Counted from the stretch's first letter, positions 1 to 9,393 are shown. The stretch: 36,649 nt of DNA from Nitrospirota bacterium (GCA_027021335.1 JALUUO010000071.1:1-36649); one strand, 5' to 3'. Notes: a model not told the origin generated them from the letters alone. Program-made: numbers and translations.

Positions 1-2
1 CT

Positions 3-890
3 CCCAACAATGCCGGAATAATTGAGGGAATAATTACTCCTCGTTCAGAGCTTGTGGGTAAGACATTGAGACAAATAAGGTTTAGAAGAACTTATGATCT
101 GAACCCGGTTGTGCTTTGCAGAAAGGGTGAATGTATTTTCAATGAAGTATCCGATCAGACGTTGCATCCAGGTGATGCACTGCTGTTATTCGGCAGATGG
201 GAAAAATTTCACCTGCTTAAGGGAAAACAGACATTCACCTTTACCACCGAGATAAAAGGCGAGATAATGCGGGCGGAAAAAGCAAAGCTGGCCCTTCTCT
301 GGCTTGCCGTGGCTCTGGGTCTTGTTCTTGGTTTTAACCCCTTAATGAAGGCTATCGGCTATCCTGACATGAAGTTGTCCCTGTCCGTATGTCTTCTTAC
401 CGGAGCTCTTGGCATGATTATAACGAAGGTCATGTCGGTTGACGAAGCATATGAGTCTGTCGACTGGATGACGGTGTTTCTGCTTGGAGGCTTGATTCCG
501 CTTGGCCTGGCGTTTCAAAAAACCGGAACAGCGGCATTTATTGCAACCGGAGTCATGAACCTGCTTGGTGATGTTCCGGTAATAATATTTCTGGCGGTTG
601 TAGGAGTAATGGCATCGTTCTTCACGCTTGTGGTCTCTAATGTGGGTGCAACGGTTCTTCTGGTGCCGCTTGCAATGAATATGGCTATTACGGCAGGAGC
701 CGACCCGCGTTTAACCGCTATGGTGGTGGCTCTTTCGGCCTCGAATACGTTTATTCTTCCTACGCACCAGGTTAATGCTTTGGTAATGAGGCCCGGCGGT
801 TATAGGACTGTTGATTACGTAAAAGCCGGCGCTGGTATGACCGTGCTGTTTTTAGCCGTGCTATTGACAATGCTTTACTTGTTTTATTAA
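3..890 (+). CDS. SLC13/DASS-type permease with RCK_C domain, 3' part
   Basis: The gene is cut by the window edge: the reading frame is open from base 3, so the GTG at 54 is internal rather than the start. The visible 295 residues begin with a TrkA-C (RCK_C) type segment of roughly 75 residues (EGIITPRSELVGKTL, then PGDALLLFG), followed by about seven hydrophobic segments with the SNVGATVLLVPLAM and SASNTFILPTHQVNA motifs typical of divalent anion:sodium symporters and the CitT/SLC13 branch. Family members carry two RCK_C domains between the two membrane halves, so the missing part should hold the first membrane half. It is an inner-membrane carrier for sulfate, dicarboxylates or a similar anion; the substrate cannot be read from the sequence. 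The family is fairly sure, the substrate unknown. Confidence 0.8.
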   Translation, partial: PNNAGIIEGIITPRSELVGKTLRQIRFRRTYDLNPVVLCRKGECIFNEVSDQTLHPGDALLLFGRWEKFHLLKGKQTFTFTTEIKGEIMRAEKAKLALLWLAVALGLVLGFNPLMKAIGYPDMKLSLSVCLLTGALGMIITKVMSVDEAYESVDWMTVFLLGGLIPLGLAFQKTGTAAFIATGVMNLLGDVPVIIFLAVVGVMASFFTLVVSNVGATVLLVPLAMNMAITAGADPRLTAMVVALSASNTFILPTHQVNALVMRPGGYRTVDYVKAGAGMTVLFLAVLLTMLYLFY

Positions 891-1075
891 TGCGTGGTGT
901 CGAGTTGTGAGTTTCTCGACTTGGGTATAAAAAGCGTAACTTTACCTGTTTAGGAGGAATCACTATTACTTTCCATAGAAAACTTCAGCGTATTGTTTCT
1001 AAGCCGATAAGAAGTAGATTAACGGTTTCTATGCCGCCAGTGGGTATAAATGGAAGTAAAAAGGAGGCAAGAAGA

Positions 1076-1324
1076 ATGCCTAAACAAGAAAGTAAGATAA
1101 AAACCGTAGAGAGTTTTCAAACAACGGATGGTAAAGTTCATAGAAATCTTAATGAGGCGAACCTTCATCAATCAAGGCTGGATGTAAGTGAATACATAGG
1201 CGGTGTTGTTGAAGAAAAAATTTCTTTTTCTTCTGAAGAAAAAGAAATTTTAAAAGAATTTCTCTTGGAGAATATCGAGGAAATATGTCAACAGGTACAT
1301 AAAATAAGGCTTAACTATATTTAA
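1076..1324 (+). CDS. Small hypothetical protein (82 aa)
   Basis: An 82-residue soluble, charged protein. The frame is open from an ATG at 1031, but the ATG at 1076 is preceded at 1060-1066 by a strong AAAGGAGG-type ribosome site at good spacing, so 1076 is chosen. The N-terminal half (ESFQTTDGKVHRNLNEANLH) resembles the short TDGK-x-F/H...A-x-x-H pattern seen in many small phage and plasmid proteins of unknown function. The C-terminal half is a probable pair of acidic/lysine helices (FSSEEKEILKEFLLENIEEI). It sits alone between the permease gene and a shared terminator. I do not recognise its function. Confidence 0.6.
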   Translation: MPKQESKIKTVESFQTTDGKVHRNLNEANLHQSRLDVSEYIGGVVEEKISFSSEEKEILKEFLLENIEEICQQVHKIRLNYI

Positions 1325-1356
1325 TAACTAATTCAAGATATTTTTTCGTTTGCTAT

Positions 1357-1392
1357 AAAAAAACAGGCCCTGGAAACAGGGCCTGTTTTTTT
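1357..1392. terminator. Bidirectional rho-independent terminator
   Basis: A perfect 16-bp inverted repeat: an A7 run, ACAGGCCCTG (to 1372), loop GAAA (1373-1376), then CAGGGCCTGT and a T7 run. Because A and T runs flank the GC stem it works in both directions, ending the small gene from the left and the cold-shock gene from the right. Confidence 0.9.
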
Positions 1393-1444
1393 AGTTCTAC
1401 CTTTTTCCTATGCATCTTTTAAATTTCAGGAATGCATTTTTTGC

Positions 1445-1645
1445 CTACAACTTAACCACATTAACCGCTTTCGGGCCCTTGTCGCCCTGCTCGGTATCGA
1501 AGCTGACTCTGTCACCCTCGGCAAGGGTTTTAAAACCGTCACCCTGGATGGCAGTATGGTGGACAAAAACATCGGGACCATTCTCGCTTGCAATGAAGCC
1601 GAAACCCTTCGAGTCATTAAACCACTTAACTGTTCCTTCAGCCAT
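1445..1645 (-). CDS. csp: CspA-family cold-shock protein
   Basis: A 66-residue single cold-shock domain, the normal family length. It binds single-stranded nucleic acid and acts as an RNA chaperone in the cytoplasm. RNP1 is KGFGFI (residues 13-18) and RNP2 is DVFVHH (25-30); the opening [11 protein letters not shown] is also typical. An AAGGAGGA ribosome site lies 8-9 bases before the ATG on the minus strand. It is monocistronic, with a shared terminator just downstream. The long upstream region (to about 2000) would fit the long 5' leader common in csp mRNAs, but no cold-box structure was proved. Which csp paralogue it is cannot be decided. Confidence 0.95.
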   Translation of the reverse strand: MAEGTVKWFNDSKGFGFIASENGPDVFVHHTAIQGDGFKTLAEGDRVSFDTEQGDKGPKAVNVVKL

Positions 1646-2012
1646 TCTACTATTCCTCCTTACTTATAGACTAAAGTTCCAGAACGACCCGACTATACTG
1701 TATAAGGGTACAAAGCTAAAAGTCTTCGCAGCCTTACCTGTTACAAACACTTCTGAAACTTCCTGCACAGGCTACCATGCATGATAACAATTAGTCAATA
1801 GTCTGCTTTTATTTATTTAGGATGCAGGATCAGGCAGTACACAGCATAGTATCTAATAGATTACAATACTTTTATTCCATGTGAACTTGCCGATATAGTA
1901 GTGAAGGGAGAAAATCTCTCTGAGTTGAGTTTGAAGGGCAAAGAATAAAGAAGCTATTGTTAAAAAAACGAGCAGTAGCGTTGTATGTTCTTTAATGAAA
2001 AGGAGATGTCCA
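1646..2012. other. Intergenic region between csp and the EAL-HDOD gene
   Basis: About 370 bp without a convincing gene. It holds the csp ribosome site and candidate promoter at its left end and the AAAAGGAGA ribosome site of the EAL-HDOD gene at its right end. A GCCGATAT octamer at 1889-1896 resembles a sigma-28 -10 box, but no TAAA lies 15 bp ahead of it. I see no repeat, RNA gene or riboswitch. Confidence 0.5.
1692..1720 (-). promoter_or_regulatory. Possible csp promoter
   Basis: On the minus strand TTTAGC (1715-1720) and TATAGT (1692-1697) are 17 bp apart, about 45 bp upstream of the csp start. The -10 is good and the -35 only fair. Confidence 0.3.
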
Positions 2013-3239
2013 ATGGAAGTATTTTTAGCAAGACAGCCTATCTTTGACAAGAACCTTAAAGTCTGCGCATATGAACTCCTGTTTAGAAGCAGCCTGGATA
2101 ACTACTTCAGCCATCCAAGTCGTGACCATGCCTCGTCCAAAGTTATTGCCGATAGCTTTCTTTTGTTCGACTTGGAAAGCCTGACCGGTGGTGAAAAGGC
2201 GTTTATTAACGTTACCGCAGATGTGCTTCTTAAGGAATTCGCTCTCCTTCTTCCTCAAAAGCTGACTGTTCTAGAAATACTTGAGAATGTGGAGCCTGAC
2301 GATGCTGTACTCGCCGCTTGCAGGGAACTGAAAAAGACAGGATATCTTCTTGCCTTAGACGATTTTGTTTACGAAGACAAGTATCGTCCTTTTGTAGACC
2401 TTGCAGATTATATAAAGGTTGATTTTCTCGAGTCAGACATGAATAGAAATAGAGATCTGGTAAGGCAGTTCGGTCACAAAGATATAAAATTTCTGGCCGA
2501 AAAGGTGGAAACAAAGGAAGTTCTTGATAAGGCCCTGTCTATTGGGTACGAGTATTTTCAGGGGTTCTTTTTCAGCAAGCCGGTCATAATATCCAACAGA
2601 GATGTTTCACCTTACAAGCTTCATTACCTGAAGGTTCTACAGGAAATTCACAAGCCTGACATGGATTTTGTTCAGCTCGAAACAATTGTTAAAAAGGACG
2701 TTTCCATGTCATACAAGTTGTTGAGATATATTAACTCGCCATTTTTCGGCACACGTTTTCAAATACATTCTATACAGCAAGCCCTTATGCTTCTTGGTGA
2801 GAAAGAGATAAGAAAATGGGCGACCCTTATTGCGCTGGCCACTATGGCTGATAACAAACCGGTGGAACTTGTAGTACATGCGATTATCCGGGCAAATATT
2901 TGTGAAGCCCTGGCCGCTAAAGCCGGAAAACCGGACCAGGCACAGGATCTTTTCCTGATGGGAATGTTTTCATTAATCGACGCGATTATGGACAGGCCTC
3001 TTGACGATATTCTCAGGGATGTGCCTATTGCGCCCGGTTTAAAGGATGCTTTACTTGGTAAGACCAACTGGCACCGGAAAATACTAGATGTAGTTCTGAA
3101 TCATGAAAAGGCTGACTGGAAAGCATTCTCCGAGTGCTGTGCTGAACTTAACATAGCAGAAGATGAGTTTCCTAAGATATATATTGATGCAATAAAGTGG
3201 GCGCAGGGAAGCTTCAGCAACGAAGCCCTGGGTAGCTGA
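2013..3239 (+). CDS. EAL-HDOD signalling protein (YuxH/CdgJ type)
   Basis: A 408-residue cytoplasmic protein with an N-terminal EAL-like domain (about 1-195) and a C-terminal HDOD domain (about 200-400, with the stretch YKLLRYINSPFFG and the block around ALMLLGEKEIRKW). The EAL signature reads ELLFR (21-25) and the DDF motif survives (LALDDFVY), but the usual residues around NLS, TES and ID are altered. Such YuxH/CdgJ-like proteins are often inactive or purely regulatory c-di-GMP proteins that influence motility. An upstream ATG at 1995 exists, but the AAAAGGAGA site at 1998-2006 fits the ATG at 2013. The neighbour on the opposite strand is an HD-GYP phosphodiesterase. Family assignment is firm; catalytic activity is doubtful. 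Confidence 0.88.
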   Translation: MEVFLARQPIFDKNLKVCAYELLFRSSLDNYFSHPSRDHASSKVIADSFLLFDLESLTGGEKAFINVTADVLLKEFALLLPQKLTVLEILENVEPDDAVLAACRELKKTGYLLALDDFVYEDKYRPFVDLADYIKVDFLESDMNRNRDLVRQFGHKDIKFLAEKVETKEVLDKALSIGYEYFQGFFFSKPVIISNRDVSPYKLHYLKVLQEIHKPDMDFVQLETIVKKDVSMSYKLLRYINSPFFGTRFQIHSIQQALMLLGEKEIRKWATLIALATMADNKPVELVVHAIIRANICEALAAKAGKPDQAQDLFLMGMFSLIDAIMDRPLDDILRDVPIAPGLKDALLGKTNWHRKILDVVLNHEKADWKAFSECCAELNIAEDEFPKIYIDAIKWAQGSFSNEALGS

Positions 3240-3324
3240 CGGCAACTTTTTACAGCATACTATACCCTAAAGTCGTAAAAGACATGAAGGTGGGTGATAT
3301 GATAGAAAGATCAAAGAAAAGAAG

Positions 3325-4968
3325 CTAGGCAGACTTATTTGCAGTATCTCTGGCCATATCAATTTCTCCATTATCATAAGCTGTTAAGAATGCCTTTACC
3401 ACTTCAGGATCAAATTGTGTGCCTGAACATCTTTTTAACTCCTTTAGAACCATTTTCCGGCCTAGTTTATCCCTGTAAGGCCTGGATGATGTCATTGCAT
3501 CATATGTGTCTGCAACAGCTATAATTCTGGCTATAAGTGGAATCTGTTTTTCTTTTAACCTCATGGGGTATCCATCCCCGTCGATTCTTTCATGGTGGTG
3601 CAGTATACCGGGAATAATGTCTTTCAACATCTTTACGTGCTTTAGTATTTCGGCACCGAATATTGGATGGTTTCTCATCATCTCGAACTCATTTTCGTCA
3701 AGAGACGCATTTTTTCTTAGCACCTTGTCGTCTATGGCTATTTTTCCGATATCGTGCAGAATAGCCGAGAGCCTTAACGTTTCATATAAATCTTCAGATA
3801 TATTAAGATGTTTTGCAATCGCCAGGCTGTAATTTAGGACACGCTTTGTGTGGCCTCCGGTATAGGGATCTCTTTTTTCTATCGCCTCTGCCAGAGCTTC
3901 GACAGTGGCGTAGAGTGTTTCCCGTATTTCCTCGTAAAGGTTTGCATTTTCCAGAGCAATAGCGACGTGGTTCGAAAAAAGTTGAAATAAATCCAGGTCA
4001 TCCTTATTAAACGTGCCGGTTTTTCTGTGCATGGCCTGAATCACACCCAAGATTTTACCCTTGATTTTAACCGGCACGCAGACCATGTTTTTAGTTTCGA
4101 ATTTAACCTTAGCATCAACTTTGGCCTGAAACCTTCTGTCTTTTGTTACATCAGGGATGAGCAGAGGTTTGCCGTGCTTTGCGACCCAGCCGGCTATTCC
4201 TTCTCCCATTTTCAACTTTAGAGCTTTTACATCTTCGCCTTTTTTACCGGTTGCAACTTCAAAATAAAGCTCATTTTTTTCTTTGTCCACAAGAAGAAGC
4301 GAACCTGCCTCTGCATACATAAGCTTGGTTATGGCTTCTATGACCAGTCGCCCGATAACTTTATGATCCAGGCTCGATACCAAAAGGTTGCCAACTTCGT
4401 TAAGCGTTGAAAACTGCTTAAACCGATACTTGAGTTCCTTACAGAGATTCACTCTGTCTATCAATCTGCAAAAATGGTTTGCTACGGATGTCAGCAGCTT
4501 TAAGTCGGTTTTTGTGAAATTCTCACCTTTGGCTTTGTTTATTACCTCGATGACACCGATAACATTTTTCTTTATCTTGAGCGGAACAGCCATCATATTT
4601 CTCTGTTCGTAACCTGTCTTCAGTCTTAACCATTGCTTGTCTTTATCAAGGTCGTCGCTTATGTAGGGTTTGCCGGTATTTGCCACGTATCCGGCTATGC
4701 CCTGATCACTGCGCATTCTTATCCCTTTTATCTTTTTATAGGCCGGTCCTTTAACCACCTCGAATACAAGCTCATTGTTCGGTTTATCAAGAAGGTACAG
4801 GGTTGCGGAGTCCGCTTCCAGCAATTGAAGAACAGTATCCATAAGACTGTCCAGTTTGGATTTGATATTGGGCTTTGTGAAGTCTATTTCACCTATTTTT
4901 CTGTAGAAATCAAGCTCAAGATCTATAGATTTTTTTTTGTTTTCAGAATGTTTAATGTTTTTTTTCAT
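3325..4968 (-). CDS. GAF-GAF-HD-GYP c-di-GMP phosphodiesterase
   Basis: A 547-residue soluble sensor-effector. Two tandem GAF domains (about 25-175 and 185-345) show the repeated GEGIAGWVA/DQGIAGYVA and KNMVCVPVKIKG/RNMMAVPLKIKK motifs. The C-terminal HD-GYP domain (about 355-535) has HDIGK, the paired HH in GILHHHERIDGDGYP, and ADTYDAMTS. All recognised metal and GYP residues are present, so it should hydrolyse c-di-GMP to pGpG or GMP under control of a ligand bound by the GAF domains. No membrane segment or signal peptide is seen. The start MKKNIKHSE lacks a clear ribosome site but agrees with where the domain begins. It stands alone, convergent with the EAL-HDOD gene and divergent from the transporter. 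Confidence 0.93.
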   Translation of the reverse strand: MKKNIKHSENKKKSIDLELDFYRKIGEIDFTKPNIKSKLDSLMDTVLQLLEADSATLYLLDKPNNELVFEVVKGPAYKKIKGIRMRSDQGIAGYVANTGKPYISDDLDKDKQWLRLKTGYEQRNMMAVPLKIKKNVIGVIEVINKAKGENFTKTDLKLLTSVANHFCRLIDRVNLCKELKYRFKQFSTLNEVGNLLVSSLDHKVIGRLVIEAITKLMYAEAGSLLLVDKEKNELYFEVATGKKGEDVKALKLKMGEGIAGWVAKHGKPLLIPDVTKDRRFQAKVDAKVKFETKNMVCVPVKIKGKILGVIQAMHRKTGTFNKDDLDLFQLFSNHVAIALENANLYEEIRETLYATVEALAEAIEKRDPYTGGHTKRVLNYSLAIAKHLNISEDLYETLRLSAILHDIGKIAIDDKVLRKNASLDENEFEMMRNHPIFGAEILKHVKMLKDIIPGILHHHERIDGDGYPMRLKEKQIPLIARIIAVADTYDAMTSSRPYRDKLGRKMVLKELKRCSGTQFDPEVVKAFLTAYDNGEIDMARDTANKSA

Positions 4969-5052
4969 CTTAGAATCATTTTAGGTTCATGAGCCATACA
5001 GTTCTTTTTATTCTTGTCTGTCTAAGTACGTACTAACTTTAGAATCCATTCC

Positions 5053-5097
5053 GAATTGAGACATAATTATTGAGTATCAATCATTATGTCTAAATTC
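5053..5097. repeat. Near-perfect 21-bp inverted repeat
   Basis: Arms 5053-5073 and 5077-5097 match at 19 of 21 positions around a 3-base centre (GTA). The core reads GACATAAT...ATTATGTC with an inner ATTGA-GTA-TCAAT. No T-run follows on either side, so it is not an ordinary terminator. It lies in the divergent region between the HD-GYP gene and aapM, about 40 bp upstream of the candidate aapM promoter, and could be an operator or a transcript hairpin. Confidence 0.75.
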
Positions 5098-5133
5098 AGG
5101 TATATAAAAGGCAGGGACGGCCTATATATTTTT

Positions 5134-5163
5134 TTGCCTCTATACCATGAACTGTTTCATAAT
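5134..5163 (+). promoter_or_regulatory. Candidate aapM promoter
   Basis: TTGCCT (5134-5139) and CATAAT (5158-5163) are separated by 18 bp. The -10 ends only 5 bases before the ATG at 5169, so initiation would fall at or next to the start codon, giving a leaderless mRNA. No Shine-Dalgarno sequence precedes this ATG. Confidence 0.4.
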
Positions 5164-5168
5164 AAACC

Positions 5169-6224
5169 ATGCCTGGAATTCGAAATAGTTATAAGTGGTT
5201 GCGCCTTAATTTGTTTTCATCCCCCATGAGTACCGTATTGACTCTGCTGGCCGTATATTTTCTATACCTGGTCGTTCCTCCGCTTGTAAAGTGGGCATTT
5301 ATTGACGCCGACTGGACCGGAACAAGCCGGCAGGACTGTACCGGCGGTGGAGCCTGCTGGGTTTTTATAACGGTACGTTTCAACCAATTTATTTACGGTT
5401 TCTACCCTGCCGGCCAGCAGTGGCGTGTGAACCTTGCTGTGATACTTCTTGCAGTAATGCTGGTAACACTATATTTTAAACGTGTTTCTTTGAAGTTTCA
5501 GGTAGTTACAGTTATCGCTCTTACCTATTCTCTTATTGTTTACATATTATTGGTTGGAGGCGTTTTAGGACTTGTTCCAGTGGATACCAGCCTTTGGGGA
5601 GGACTTATGCTGACCCTGATCATTGCCGGGACAGGTATTGCTGTCTCACTGCCCATTGGAATACTTCTTGCGCTTGGACGGCGTTCAGAAATGCCTGTTG
5701 TGCGTGCCCTTTGTGTGGCGTTCATCGAAATTTGGCGTGGTGTGCCATTGATTACGGTTCTGTTTATGGGGTCGGTTATGTTGCCGCTGTTTCTTCCTGA
5801 AGGGATGAATTTTAACAAGTTGCTGCGTGCCTTGATAGGAATTGTGCTTTTTCAGTCGGCCTATATGGCGGAAGTGGTGCGAGGGGGGCTTCAGGGTATT
5901 CCCAGGGGGCAGTACGAAGCAGCTGATGCCTTGGGACTTGGTTACTGGAAAAGCATGAGACTGATTGTGCTGCCCCAGGCGCTGAAACTGGTGATACCTG
6001 GTATCGTCAATACCTTCATAGCTCTTCTTAAAGACACGTCTTTGGTCCTTATCATCGGCCTGCTTGATCTTCTTGCTATTGTCCAAGCCGCATTTACCGA
6101 TCCGGATTGGCTGGGCTATGCGGTTGAGGGATATGTGTTTGCCGGCTTTGTATTTTGGCTCTTTTGTTTCAGCATCTCCCAATATAGCCGATATCTTGAA
6201 AGGAGGCTTTCTGTTGGAAGATAG
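5169..6224 (+). CDS. aapM: Polar amino-acid ABC transporter permease, AapM-like
   Basis: A 351-residue inner-membrane permease of the general L-amino-acid (Aap/Bzt) transporter. The N-terminal part, with [16 protein letters not shown], a first membrane helix and a GGGACWVFI loop before FIYGFYP, is diagnostic of AapM rather than of short GlnP permeases. The C-terminal half is a HisM/GlnP-type domain with the EAA loop ([16 protein letters not shown], about residues 257-272) that contacts the ATPase. In the normal system AapQ and AapM form the channel and AapJ binds the substrate. Neither lies next to this gene: the upstream neighbour is a divergent HD-GYP gene. The stop overlaps the aapP start by 11 bp. 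No ribosome site is visible before the ATG. The family is sure; substrate range is inferred. Confidence 0.88.
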   Translation: MPGIRNSYKWLRLNLFSSPMSTVLTLLAVYFLYLVVPPLVKWAFIDADWTGTSRQDCTGGGACWVFITVRFNQFIYGFYPAGQQWRVNLAVILLAVMLVTLYFKRVSLKFQVVTVIALTYSLIVYILLVGGVLGLVPVDTSLWGGLMLTLIIAGTGIAVSLPIGILLALGRRSEMPVVRALCVAFIEIWRGVPLITVLFMGSVMLPLFLPEGMNFNKLLRALIGIVLFQSAYMAEVVRGGLQGIPRGQYEAADALGLGYWKSMRLIVLPQALKLVIPGIVNTFIALLKDTSLVLIIGLLDLLAIVQAAFTDPDWLGYAVEGYVFAGFVFWLFCFSISQYSRYLERRLSVGR

Positions 6225-6981
6225 GATCGGCAAAAAAGTTGTGATTGATATGCGTGGCATAAACAAATGGTTTGGTTCTTTACATGTGCTGAATGATATC
6301 AATCTATTGGTACGAGCTGGTGAGCGTATTGTGATCTGTGGCCCTTCCGGTTCCGGCAAGTCTACACTGATACGCTGTATAAACCGCCTTGAGGAACACC
6401 AGCAAGGTCGTATTATTGTGGATGGAACAGAACTGAGTGACGACCTTAAGAATATTGAGCAGGTACGCCGGGAGGTTGGAATGGTTTTTCAGCAGTTCAA
6501 TCTGTTTCCGCACCTTACAGTGTTGGAAAACTGTGTTTTGGCTCCGCTTTGGGTACGCAAGCTTTCCCGCAAGGATGCTGAGGAGACGGCAATGCAGTAC
6601 CTGGAGCGGGTGCATATTTCAGAGCAGGCGAAGAAGTATCCGGCCCAGCTTTCCGGTGGACAGCAGCAGAGGGTTGCGATTGCAAGAAGCTTATGTATGC
6701 ACCCTAAGATAATGCTGTTTGATGAACCGACCTCAGCGTTGGACCCGGAGATGATAAAAGAAGTATTGGATGTAATGATCGAGCTGGCAGAAGATGGTAT
6801 GACTATGCTCTGTGTCACTCACGAGATGGGTTTTGCAAGAAAGGTGGCGGACCGCATAATGTTTATGGATGGCGGAAGGATTATAGAAGAAAGCAACCCG
6901 CGGGATTTTTTCGAAAATCCACGATCGGAGCGGACGAAAATGTTTCTTAGCCGGATTTTATCCAGTGAAAAACTTTGTTAA
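6214..6981 (+). CDS. aapP: Polar amino-acid ABC transporter ATP-binding protein, AapP/GlnQ-like
   Basis: The 255-residue cytoplasmic ATPase that powers the transporter with AapM. Walker A is GPSGSGKST (43-51); the Q-loop region is [16 protein letters not shown]; the signature is LSGGQQQR; Walker B is [13 protein letters not shown]; the switch His is in THEMGFA. All match the polar amino-acid class. The frame is open well upstream, but a TTG at 6214 follows an AAAGGAGG site (6199-6206) with 7-base spacing and gives the normal family length. The start lies inside the end of aapM, so the two are translationally coupled. A hybrid kinase gene follows after about 120 bp and may be co-transcribed. 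Confidence 0.92.
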   Translation: MEDRIGKKVVIDMRGINKWFGSLHVLNDINLLVRAGERIVICGPSGSGKSTLIRCINRLEEHQQGRIIVDGTELSDDLKNIEQVRREVGMVFQQFNLFPHLTVLENCVLAPLWVRKLSRKDAEETAMQYLERVHISEQAKKYPAQLSGGQQQRVAIARSLCMHPKIMLFDEPTSALDPEMIKEVLDVMIELAEDGMTMLCVTHEMGFARKVADRIMFMDGGRIIEESNPRDFFENPRSERTKMFLSRILSSEKLC

Positions 6982-7102
6982 AAATTTTGTTGGCGGGAAA
7001 GAGTAAATTAAATGGTATTCCGCCGCTTGTCACTTTAATGATTTATGCTTTTTAGGAAAAAACCTACTTCCTGTTTGCCTGATAATCGTGAGGGGGCCGG
7101 CA

Positions 7103-9298
7103 ATGACGGATTCCAGTCCTAGGTACATTCGCAGGCTGGCGGCGTTTATTGCTGCTCTGTTTCTGTTTATTCTTGTTGCCGATATCATTTGGATATCGAA
7201 ACAGCGCGGCCTGTTTCTTCAGCAACTTAGAGAACATACGGGAGAAGAGCTTAAGCTTATAGGAGAGATCACTGCCGCATCTTTACTTAGGGGTGATTAT
7301 GACAATGCCGAGAAGTTCATTGTTAACTGGGGAAAGCAACATTCTGAGGTTATTGAACTCAAGGCTACCTCCAGTGATGGGATGGTTGTTGGCCACTATA
7401 GCCTTCAGAAGTCCTCGCCGGATATGCTGCAGATTACACGTGTGGTGCAATTTGCGGAGAAGGATATACTTTCCCTGGAGATTGTTGAGGATACCAGCCC
7501 TGTAAAACGATATTTACAACGCCTTGTTATCCAGCACCTAGCCACATCTTTTGTCTTTATAGTCATACTGACTATTCTTCTTTGGTATGCAATGCGAAAG
7601 ACAGCGTTTATACCAATGCTCAAAGAAATACGTGTTCTTAATGAGACCCTGGAAAACCGTGTTAAAGAGCGCACTCGTGAACTTGAAAAAACAAATGAAG
7701 CCCTTGCAAAGGAAATTACTGAACGAAATCGTGCAGAGGAAGAGCTGCGTGATGCCGTAACTAGGGCAACAGAAGCCAAAGCAAGGTCAGAGGCTATTCT
7801 AGCTGCCATTGGAGATGGTGTAAGTATCCAGGACAGGGATTTCAGGATATTGTATCAGAATCAGACACACAAAGAGCTTATGGGTGACCATGTTAGTGAA
7901 TATTGCTACGCTGCATTTGAAGGGAAGAGTAAAGTCTGCGCAGGCTGTCCTGTGGCTCGTACTTTTGCAGACGAAAAAATTCATACGGTAGAACGAAGGA
8001 CTGAAAGATCGGGGAAGGTGCTGTACCTGGAAATTACAACGTCACCTTTAAGAGATGCCGGAGGAAATGTCGTGGCAGGCATCGAGATGGCCAGAGACAT
8101 TACCGCCCGGAAACAGGCTGAGCAGGAGAAGCAAAGCCTGCAATCAAAGCTTGTCCAATCGCAAAAGATGGAATCCATCGGAAAATTGGCAGGTGGTGTG
8201 GCGCACGATTTTAATAATCTTCTATCAAGTATTATCGGTTACGGCGAGCTGGCTTTGATGAAAACTCCTGATGATTATCTCGTAAAAGAGTACATCGAAT
8301 TAATCTTGGAGGCAGGAGAAAAGGCTGCTGCTCTTACCCGCCAGCTTCTTGCCTTCAGCAGGAAGCAGGTCCTAGAAATGAAGGTTGTAAGTATTAATAC
8401 TGTAATAGAAAACATGCTAAACATGCTTGGCAGGATAATAGGCGAAGACATAGCTCTGGAACTTAATGTAAAAACGCCGGGAAAACGGATACTGGGTGAT
8501 TCCGGCCAGCTTGAGCAGGTACTTATGAATCTTGTCATAAACGCCCGCGACGCCATGCCTGATGGCGGACGCCTTACTATAGAAACTACGGATGCCGAAG
8601 TTGATGAGAAATCCGCCAAAGATCATGAAGGAGTTAAGGATGGACATTATGTAGTGCTTACAGTAAGCGACACAGGCGTTGGTATAAGCAAGAAAGTACA
8701 GAAACGAATCTTCGAACCGTTCTTTACCACAAAGGGCCTTGGCAAGGGAACAGGTCTTGGATTGTCAACAGTCTATGGGATTGTAAAACAGCACGGTGGG
8801 CAAATATTTGTATACAGCAAACCAAACAAGGGGACAACCTTCAAAATTTACTTGCCTGTAACCACGGCTCAGCCGGAGGACGAAACAGCGCCGGAAAAAG
8901 AGCCTGACATGCGTCTTGGAACAGAGACGATACTGGTAGTGGACGATGAACCCTCAATCTGTTCCCTGGTGATGGAAACACTTAAGCCGCTGGGTTATAA
9001 GATTATAGAGGCCTCCAGTGCGGAAGAGGCATTACAGCTTGGTGAATCGGCCGAAACTCGAATAGATTTACTCTTGTCCGATATGGTTATGCCTGGAATG
9101 AATGGTGGAGAACTGGCGGATATTCTTTTGGCCAAACATCCGGAAATGAAGGTTATATTGATGTCTGGTTACACTGACAATTCGCTTATCAAACGGTCTG
9201 TTCTGAGATCAAAGGTGCTTTTTTTGCAGAAGCCGTTGAGTCCTGCAAACCTGATGGGTAAGTTGCGCGAGGCACTCGATGGCGATATACAGCAGTAA
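7103..9298 (+). CDS. Hybrid sensor histidine kinase (PAS-HisKA-HATPase-receiver)
   Basis: A 731-residue membrane sensor. Order: a membrane helix (about 11-32), an extracytoplasmic domain of about 120 residues, a second helix (about 150-175), a coiled coil (NETLENRVKERTRELEKTNE), a PAS domain with a VCAGCP cysteine motif (about 230-345), a HisKA domain with phospho-acceptor His 368 in VAHDFNNLLSSI, a HATPase with NLVINARDAM, DTGVGIS and GKGTGLGLSTVYG, and a C-terminal receiver with Asp 660 (LLLSDMVMPGMNG) and Lys in FLQKP. The ATG at 7103 follows a GTGAGGGGG site. No separate output regulator is adjacent, so the phosphate acceptor beyond its own receiver is unknown. The location after aapMP suggests, but does not prove, that it senses the transporter or its substrate. 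Confidence 0.93.
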   Translation: MTDSSPRYIRRLAAFIAALFLFILVADIIWISKQRGLFLQQLREHTGEELKLIGEITAASLLRGDYDNAEKFIVNWGKQHSEVIELKATSSDGMVVGHYSLQKSSPDMLQITRVVQFAEKDILSLEIVEDTSPVKRYLQRLVIQHLATSFVFIVILTILLWYAMRKTAFIPMLKEIRVLNETLENRVKERTRELEKTNEALAKEITERNRAEEELRDAVTRATEAKARSEAILAAIGDGVSIQDRDFRILYQNQTHKELMGDHVSEYCYAAFEGKSKVCAGCPVARTFADEKIHTVERRTERSGKVLYLEITTSPLRDAGGNVVAGIEMARDITARKQAEQEKQSLQSKLVQSQKMESIGKLAGGVAHDFNNLLSSIIGYGELALMKTPDDYLVKEYIELILEAGEKAAALTRQLLAFSRKQVLEMKVVSINTVIENMLNMLGRIIGEDIALELNVKTPGKRILGDSGQLEQVLMNLVINARDAMPDGGRLTIETTDAEVDEKSAKDHEGVKDGHYVVLTVSDTGVGISKKVQKRIFEPFFTTKGLGKGTGLGLSTVYGIVKQHGGQIFVYSKPNKGTTFKIYLPVTTAQPEDETAPEKEPDMRLGTETILVVDDEPSICSLVMETLKPLGYKIIEASSAEEALQLGESAETRIDLLLSDMVMPGMNGGELADILLAKHPEMKVILMSGYTDNSLIKRSVLRSKVLFLQKPLSPANLMGKLREALDGDIQQ

Positions 9299-9393
9299 CT
9301 GTTAAACTTATAAACTCTTTGAGACAAACGTTCTAACCCCTTGTAAAGCTGTAATAAATTTTTTATCATGTAGTGTCGGGATGCTGTTTTGTG

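Noticed and set aside
891-1075. c-di-GMP (GEMM) or other riboswitch before the small gene
   Set aside because: A small hairpin GTCGAG...CTCGAC is present, but none of the conserved riboswitch core sequences could be found.
1410-1784. 124-codon plus-strand frame over csp
   Set aside because: Antisense to the cold-shock gene and its leader; no ribosome site or domain.
5685-6359. 224-codon minus-strand frame
   Set aside because: It lies antisense across aapM and aapP, whose domains are unmistakable, and its translation has no family features.
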